From: Candidatus Tectimicrobiota bacterium
GTDB lineage: Bacteria; UBA8248; JACPRG01
Direction of reading: 5' to 3'
Assembly (NCBI GenBank): GCA_016190025.1
Contig: JACPRG010000131.1
Location: 1 to 20,868 of the forward strand
Length of the DNA stretch: 20,868 bases
The notes under the pieces are model-generated. The model searched no databases, was not told where the DNA came from, and saw nothing but the letters and a program-made list of their open reading frames with translations. Position numbers and translations under genes: made by a program. How positions within the stretch are numbered: the first letter of the stretch is position 1; the number at the start of each line of letters is the position of its first letter. This document shows, piece after piece, positions 16,139 to 20,868 of the stretch.

Positions 16139-18028
16139 ATGGCGAAACCGAAGGGAGGGAGGTCTCTCGTCCACATGGACCCCATCACCTTCGAGGTCCT
16201 CCGGAGCGCCTTTCGGGACCTGTGTTCCCAGGGCAGCGCCATGATCGAGCGGGTGGCCTACGCCCCGGCCATCACCGAGGGCCGGGACTTCTCGGTCTCC
16301 CTGCTGACGACCGATGGCCGCCTCGTGGCCCACGGTGTCCGGGACCACACCCCCCACTTCGGGACGTTCGAGGGAACGGTGCAGAGCGTCGTCGAGGACG
16401 TGGAGGAGGGATTTCGCCCCGGGGACGTGTACGCCTTCAACAATCCCTACCGCGGGGGGACCCACACCCAGGACATCCGCCTCGTCCGCCCGGTGTTCTA
16501 CAAGGGGGAGCACATCGCCTTCACTATCGCCAATTGTCACTGGACCGACGTGGGGGGGCCCGTCCCGGGGACCTTCAACCCCAAGGCCCGCGAGGTCTAC
16601 GCCGAGGGCCTGCTTCTCCCCACCCTGAAGCTCTACGACCGGGACCGGCCGGTCAAGTCGGCCTTCGAGCTCATCCGGTGGAACGTCCGGGTTCCCCACG
16701 ACCGGATGGGCGACCTGGCGGCCCAGTATCAGGCCGTGAAGGTCATGGAGATGCGCTTGCAGGAGTACGCGGAGAAGTACGGGATCAAGGCCCTCCGGCG
16801 GGCCTTCGAGGAGTCCATGAACTACTCCGAGCGGCTGTTCCGCCAGGAGGTCGCCCGCCTCCCCGGCGGGACCTACGAGTTCGTGGACTACTCCGACATG
16901 GACGAGGGGGACCCCAGGCATCCCAGGGTCAAAATCCACTGCGCCCTCACCCTCCGGGGGGACCAGGCCACGCTGGATTTCCTGAAGTGCGACCCGGCGC
17001 CCAAGGGGCCGACCGGGCTCACCCGGCCGGGCCTCATCTCGGCCGCCCTCGACGGCACGCTTCACTGCTTCCCGCACCTCACCCCCCTGAACAACGGCAT
17101 CATCCGGGCCGTGGAGATCCTCAGCCAACCGGGGACCACCGTCCACATCCAGCCTCCCTCCCCCATGGCCGGCTATTGCGCCGGCACCTACGAGAAGGTG
17201 GACGCGGCCGTCATGGGGTGCTGGGCCCAGGTCTTGGCCCAGGTGAACCCCCGGCAGATTCACGCGGGCACCGTCAATTTGGAGAACTGCGTCTGCGGCG
17301 GGATCCACCCCCGGACCCGAAACCGCTTTGTCTCCTACAACTGGATGGAGGGGGGCCAGGGAGCCCGGGTGGACCGGGACGGCCCCAGCTTCATGATGAT
17401 GATGTTCGCCGGCGGGGCCTGCAACCAGCCAGTGGAGGTCCTGGAGCGCTGGTATCCTTACACCTATCTCAAGGCCGAGGCCCTTCCCGACTCCTGCGGC
17501 CACGGAAAATTCCGGGGCGGGTTCGGCTTCCAGCGCCACTTCCGGCTTTGGGGGGAAGCGGTCATCACCATTCACGGCGACCGGGAGGAGGTCACCCCCT
17601 ACGGCCTCGCCGGCGGTTTCAACGGCGGGCCCAACTCCCTGGTCCTCAACGAGGGAACCCCCCGGGAGCAAAGCCTGGGCATGCACTCCGCGGGCGTCCC
17701 GGTGGGGCCGGGCGATACCGTCCATTTCCGAAGCAACGGTGGCGGGGGCTTCGGCGACCCGAGGAGGCGCGATCCCAAGCTCGTCCTCCGGGATGTGATG
17801 AACGAGGTCATCTCCCTCGCCGTCGCCCGGGAGGTCTACGGGGTTGTGATCCGCGTGGGAGACCCCGAGGCCCTGGAGTACGAGGTGGATGAACCGGCGA
17901 CGCGGGCCCTCAGGAAAAGGCTGGCCCGCCGGAAGCCCCCCATCGGCCACGGTCCGGGGCAGGTCCATCCCTACGGAAGGCGGCTGAAGGTCCCGTCCAG
18001 AAAGGTCCCGAGGAACAAAACGCCTTAG
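16139..18028 (+). CDS. Hydantoinase/5-oxoprolinase subunit B (HyuB family)
   Basis: A 629-residue HyuB-type subunit, partner of the preceding HyuA protein. The family opening DPITFEVLRSAF is near residue 14. The conserved NNPYRGGTHTQDI block at 101-113 and HWTDVGG at 134-140 probably form the metal or active site. Later family features include NWMEGGQGAR, FRGGFGFQR and the C-terminal SNGGGGFGDP. ATG 16139 follows GGGAGGAGG at good spacing; the DPIT motif indicates a 13-residue polar leader. After the GFGDP motif there is a normal-looking continuation and a basic tail rich in Arg, Lys and Pro. The gene is convergent with the UbiD-family gene, 104 bases apart. Confidence 0.9.
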   Translation: MAKPKGGRSLVHMDPITFEVLRSAFRDLCSQGSAMIERVAYAPAITEGRDFSVSLLTTDGRLVAHGVRDHTPHFGTFEGTVQSVVEDVEEGFRPGDVYAFNNPYRGGTHTQDIRLVRPVFYKGEHIAFTIANCHWTDVGGPVPGTFNPKAREVYAEGLLLPTLKLYDRDRPVKSAFELIRWNVRVPHDRMGDLAAQYQAVKVMEMRLQEYAEKYGIKALRRAFEESMNYSERLFRQEVARLPGGTYEFVDYSDMDEGDPRHPRVKIHCALTLRGDQATLDFLKCDPAPKGPTGLTRPGLISAALDGTLHCFPHLTPLNNGIIRAVEILSQPGTTVHIQPPSPMAGYCAGTYEKVDAAVMGCWAQVLAQVNPRQIHAGTVNLENCVCGGIHPRTRNRFVSYNWMEGGQGARVDRDGPSFMMMMFAGGACNQPVEVLERWYPYTYLKAEALPDSCGHGKFRGGFGFQRHFRLWGEAVITIHGDREEVTPYGLAGGFNGGPNSLVLNEGTPREQSLGMHSAGVPVGPGDTVHFRSNGGGGFGDPRRRDPKLVLRDVMNEVISLAVAREVYGVVIRVGDPEALEYEVDEPATRALRKRLARRKPPIGHGPGQVHPYGRRLKVPSRKVPRNKTP

Positions 18029-18088
18029 CCGCAGCGCGGCCGGCCCTGCGCAACACACCTCCGCGCGGCAGGCTGGCACATCATTCGA

Positions 18089-18103
18089 GGCGGCTCAGCC
18101 GCC
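18089..18103. terminator. Small inverted repeat between convergent genes
   Basis: GGCGGC-TCA-GCCGCC gives a 6-bp stem with a 3-base loop in the 104-base gap between hyuB and the convergent UbiD-family gene. No U-tract follows on either strand. It is a weak candidate for a bidirectional terminator. Confidence 0.25.
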
Positions 18104-18132
18104 CGGTCGCGCTTCAGCGGGCAGCGGGAACA

Positions 18133-19521
18133 TCACGCCTTTCCCGCGCCGAGGAGGGCCTCCAGGCGAAGCGTCTCCGCGCCCGGAATTCTCGCCCTTC
18201 GGGGGAAGGCGTCCTGATAGCCCAGAGGCGCCGTGGCGTCGACGCCCATCTTCGTCACCATCCCGTCGCGCGCGAGGCGGGTGAGGGTGTAGGTCGTCGG
18301 GTCCAGCCGGTTGCCGCGGGCCCCGGGAACCCAGAAGACGTCCCGGTCGGGGACAACCCGGGTGGAAAGGGCCCAGAGCACCTCGTCCTCGTCAAAGATG
18401 TCCACGTCCCCGTCGAACGCGAAGGCCGTCTTCAGGTAGGGCGTCCGGGTGAGCGCGGCCATGAGGACGTTCTTGGCGTCCCCCTCGTTCACCTTCTCCA
18501 TCTGGATGTAGGCGTGGTACATCACCCCGGACAGGGGAATGCGCACGGCCCGGACGGTCGGCATCACCCGGCGCAGCTCCCGCAGGAGATGTCCCTCTTT
18601 GGTCAGGCTGTTGAGGACGACCATCTCGACGTAGTCGCCCACGTTGTGGTAGATGGCGTCCCGCCGGTGGGTGATGGCCGTCACCTCCATCTCCGGGGCG
18701 TCCACGATCTGGCCGTAGTAGCGGTGGTACTCGCCGAAGGGGCCCTCCCGCTGGCGGGCATGGGGGAGGATCCTTCCCTCGATGACGATCTCGGCGTGCG
18801 CCGGGACCTCGACGTCCACCGTCTCGCACTTCACGAGCTCCAGGGGCTCGCCCAGAAGCCCCCCGGCCACCTCGTATTCATCGTCGTCCTCTCCCGACGC
18901 CTGGGCCTGGGAGGCGATGCAGAAGGCCGGGTGCATCCCCAGGATGATGGCGCACTCCAGGGGCTCGTCCCGCAGCTCCGCCTTGCGGTGGATGTACTGG
19001 AGCCGCTTGCCCCAGCTGTAGTAAACGCCCAGCCGGTTGCGGTCCAGGAGCTTATGGCGGTAGATGCCGAGATTGCAGGCCCCCGTCTCGGGGTCCTTCG
19101 CCACGAGCACCCCCAGCGTGATGTACGGGGCGTCGTTGCGCTCGTGGTGCAGCAGGATGGGCAGGGGACGAAGGTCGGCCTCTTCGCCGATGTGCTTCAC
19201 CTCCTTGACCGGACCCGTCCCCACCGGCAGGGGGGGAATCGACCGCCCTCTGCGCTCGGCCAGAACCTCCGTCACCCGCTCCTCGGTGGTCTGCAGGGCC
19301 AGGGCGAACTTTCTCCGGGAGGCCAGGAGGTTGGCGACCACGGGGAACTCGAAGCCCCTGACCCGCTCGAACAGAACGGCGGGGTACATCCCCTCCCGGT
19401 CCATCTTGGCGATGACGGCGATGGGCTCCCAGTCCCGGGAGACCTCCCGCCGCACGCGGCGCAGCTCCTCCGGCGCGACGGCCTGAAGGTGCTTCAAGAA
19501 CGAGCGAAGATCCTGAGCCAT
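18133..19521 (-). CDS. UbiD-family prenylated-FMN-dependent (de)carboxylase
   Basis: A 462-residue UbiD-family protein; the family uses prenylated FMN, made by UbiX, to decarboxylate or carboxylate aromatic, heteroaromatic or unsaturated acids. The catalytic Arg-Glu-Glu set is visible: Arg155 in NLGIYR, and Glu259 and Glu264 in EGPFGEY. Asn150, five before the Arg, matches the usual metal ligand, and AEIVIEG near 243-249 is preserved. The position where UbiD and Fdc1 have a metal-binding His about 16 residues after the Arg (SHRGG in E. coli UbiD) appears to be Gly171 in YYSWGKR. The exact substrate is unknown. It is a separate minus-strand unit with its own good promoter, divergent from the NMT1-type gene. 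No UbiX is in the window. The start at 19521 has GGAG at a longish spacing. Confidence 0.87.
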   Translation of the reverse strand: MAQDLRSFLKHLQAVAPEELRRVRREVSRDWEPIAVIAKMDREGMYPAVLFERVRGFEFPVVANLLASRRKFALALQTTEERVTEVLAERRGRSIPPLPVGTGPVKEVKHIGEEADLRPLPILLHHERNDAPYITLGVLVAKDPETGACNLGIYRHKLLDRNRLGVYYSWGKRLQYIHRKAELRDEPLECAIILGMHPAFCIASQAQASGEDDDEYEVAGGLLGEPLELVKCETVDVEVPAHAEIVIEGRILPHARQREGPFGEYHRYYGQIVDAPEMEVTAITHRRDAIYHNVGDYVEMVVLNSLTKEGHLLRELRRVMPTVRAVRIPLSGVMYHAYIQMEKVNEGDAKNVLMAALTRTPYLKTAFAFDGDVDIFDEDEVLWALSTRVVPDRDVFWVPGARGNRLDPTTYTLTRLARDGMVTKMGVDATAPLGYQDAFPRRARIPGAETLRLEALLGAGKA

Positions 19522-19571
19522 CCCGAAATTTCTCCGGGGATGCGGGGGCGGACGCCGCGACGACCGCCCCG

Positions 19572-19600
19572 ATTATCCGACGCTCAAGGCGCGGTGGCAA
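19572..19600 (-). promoter_or_regulatory. Predicted sigma70-type promoter of the UbiD-family gene
   Basis: On the minus strand TTGCCA (19600-19595) is followed after exactly 17 bases by GATAAT (19577-19572), each matching the consensus at 5 of 6 positions. It would give a leader of roughly 45 bases before the UbiD-family start at 19521. Within the 275-base gap (19522-19796) there is also a 7-bp stem CTCGCGG/CCGCGAG at 19616-19636, and a weak TTGATC/TAAGAG plus-strand pair at 19677-19706 for the NMT1-type gene. Confidence 0.6.
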
Positions 19601-19796
19601 CCCGGGGCCCGGCGGCTCGCGGCGCCGCCCCGCGAGGGCCCGGCTTCGATGCGTTCTGCATGCGTGATTTTTTCGGTTGATCCGACAAGCCGGTCGATGG
19701 TAAGAGGTGACGACACGGGAAATTCCGGTCTGGCGTTGAGCGCGCATCCGGAAGTGCGGCTCGGGGGGATTTTCCTAGCCAGGAGAAAAGGCGGCC

Positions 19797-20831
19797 ATGA
19801 AACGGACGGGAAGAATTCTTGCGCTGGGCCTTGGGACGTTGGGTTTGCTTCTTGGGGTCTTCCCGAGGGACGGCGCGGGCCTGACGAAGGTCCACACCTC
19901 CAACTTCAACGCCCTCCACATGACGGTCGTCTACGTGGCGAAGGAGAACGGCTTGTTCGCCAAAGAGGGCCTGGATTACCAGATCAGCCTCGCCAAGGCG
20001 GGCGGGCTCGTGACGACGGCGCTGATCGCCGAAAAGACCGAAGTTTCCACCTCCACCACCGTGAGAGAGTCCGTCCTGCTCCGCCAGAGAGGCAAGAAAA
20101 CCATCGGGTTCTACAGTTTGGCCAACCGGATGATCATGGACCTGATCGTCCGCGAGAACGTCGTTCAGGCCCGGAGCCTGCGGCGGGATATGCCCCTGGG
20201 GGACCGTTACAAGGCCCTGAAGGGATTGAAGATCGGGATCTCGGCGCCGGGGGCCTTGTCGGATGTCGTGGTGCGGTACTACATGAGGCGGGCCGGGCTG
20301 GATCCCGACCGCGACGCGCAGCTCATTCCGGTGGGAGGGGCGAACCTGAGCCCCTCCCTTCGGACCGGACGGATAGACGCCTACGTGCTCTCGGCGCCCG
20401 GCCCGCATTGGCTGGAGAAGGAAGGCCACGGCAAGATCATCATCAAGAGCTCGGCAGGAGACGTTCCCGAGTTCCGCGACTACCACTATCTTGCGATCGT
20501 CGTCCGTCAGGATTGGCTGGAGAGGAACGAGAAAACGGTCCGGGCCATCTCCCGGGCAATGAACGCGGCGAACCGCTTGTGGAGAAACAACGTCAAGGTG
20601 GCCGTGGACGCCGCCCAGAAGCGTTTCCCGGGGATTCCCCGAGAGATCCTCGCCCTCTCGATTGACGCCCTCAAGGACTCTCTGTCGGCGGATGGGATGA
20701 TCAGTTCCAAAGCGGTTCAGAACGCCATGGATCTGCTCCACGGCATGGAACCCGAGAAGTTCCCCAAGAGCGATTTGGATCCCCGGGAGGGGGTTCATTA
20801 CACCAACAAGTACAACCCCAACGCCTCCTAG
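19797..20831 (+). CDS. NMT1/SsuA-type ABC transporter solute-binding protein
   Basis: A 344-residue secreted binding protein of the NMT1/ThiY/SsuA/TauA type, which captures small organic solutes for an ABC importer. A signal peptide is visible: basic MKRTGR, a Leu/Gly-rich core to about residue 22, and a likely cleavage near GAG at 26-28. Mature sequence features include YVAKENGLFAKEGLDYQIS and LKGLKIGIS with a following GALSDVVVRYYM helix, typical of the fold. ATG 19797 has AGGAG upstream at 11 bases. Permease and ATPase genes would be expected past the right edge. Such proteins often accompany HyuAB and UbiD genes in catabolic regions, and their ligands are diverse, so no substrate is assigned. 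Confidence 0.83.
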   Translation: MKRTGRILALGLGTLGLLLGVFPRDGAGLTKVHTSNFNALHMTVVYVAKENGLFAKEGLDYQISLAKAGGLVTTALIAEKTEVSTSTTVRESVLLRQRGKKTIGFYSLANRMIMDLIVRENVVQARSLRRDMPLGDRYKALKGLKIGISAPGALSDVVVRYYMRRAGLDPDRDAQLIPVGGANLSPSLRTGRIDAYVLSAPGPHWLEKEGHGKIIIKSSAGDVPEFRDYHYLAIVVRQDWLERNEKTVRAISRAMNAANRLWRNNVKVAVDAAQKRFPGIPREILALSIDALKDSLSADGMISSKAVQNAMDLLHGMEPEKFPKSDLDPREGVHYTNKYNPNAS

Positions 20832-20844
20832 GCGAAGGGGATGC

Positions 20845-20859
20845 CCGGCCCGGGGCCGG
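20845..20859. terminator. Short GC hairpin after the NMT1-type gene
   Basis: CCGGCC-CGG-GGCCGG forms a 6-bp stem just after the stop codon at 20831, near the right edge. There is no U-run before the window ends. It may be an attenuator that favours binding-protein expression, like the hairpin at 8267-8305, but GC-rich palindromes are common here by chance. Confidence 0.25.
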
Positions 20860-20868
20860 CCTCTGTCC

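Noticed and set aside
16064..18079. 671-codon minus-strand open frame
   Set aside because: It is antisense to hyuB, whose NNPYRGGTH and GGGGFGDP motifs show the real frame.
18514..19680. 388-codon plus-strand open frame opposite the UbiD-family gene
   Set aside because: The complementary frame carries Asn-Arg-Glu-Glu catalytic motifs, while this translation is a Val/His/Gln/Gly-rich shadow without a ribosome site.

Overview
The window is about 20.9 kb of GC-rich bacterial DNA. It is densely coding, most genes have good Shine-Dalgarno sequences, and there is one Tat-type signal peptide. Gene content (molybdenum hydroxylase, cyclic amidohydrolases, HyuA/HyuB, UbiD, NMT1-type binding protein) suits a metabolically versatile Gram-negative-type soil, sediment or subsurface bacterium. 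Codon use and gene content alone do not allow a lineage call. I recognise no RNA genes, insertion sequences, phage genes or CRISPR arrays.

Region 1 (1-376) holds the first ~40 codons of a minus-strand gene resembling the N-terminus of M20 metallopeptidase-family hydrolases. It is followed by an AT-rich divergent control region with a perfect TTGACA box. Region 2 (377-7078, plus strand) is a closely packed catabolic operon: an SsnA-like amidohydrolase, an XdhD-like fused [2Fe-2S]/molybdopterin hydroxylase interrupted by a one-base frameshift in a C9 run, an allantoinase/dihydropyrimidinase-type cyclic amidohydrolase, and an arginase-fold (ureohydrolase-like) protein with a degenerate metal site. 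Region 3 (7155-11783) continues on the same strand with a complete PotD/B/C/A-type ABC importer whose ATPase gene overlaps a YheO/DauR-type regulator gene. Region 4 is adenine deaminase on the minus strand (11769-13568), converging on the regulator. Region 5 (13674-20831) has a two-helix small membrane protein, a hyuA-hyuB pair, a convergent UbiD-family decarboxylase, and an NMT1-type solute-binding protein whose partners would lie past the right edge.

The left half resembles the ssnA/xdhD/hyuA/ygeY neighbourhood of E. coli and related anaerobic purine-use loci. A coherent reading (inference) is uptake of an N-rich compound by the ABC system, hydroxylation by the Mo enzyme, deamination and ring opening by the amidohydrolases, then cleavage of a linear ureido or amidino product by the ureohydrolase-like and M20 proteins. 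Adenine deaminase could feed in hypoxanthine. Two of the enzymes have substitutions at positions normally catalytic or metal-binding (SsnA-like Gln232; GGTEA in place of GGDHS), so the substrate may not be a standard purine. No FAD subunit for the Mo enzyme is present in the window.
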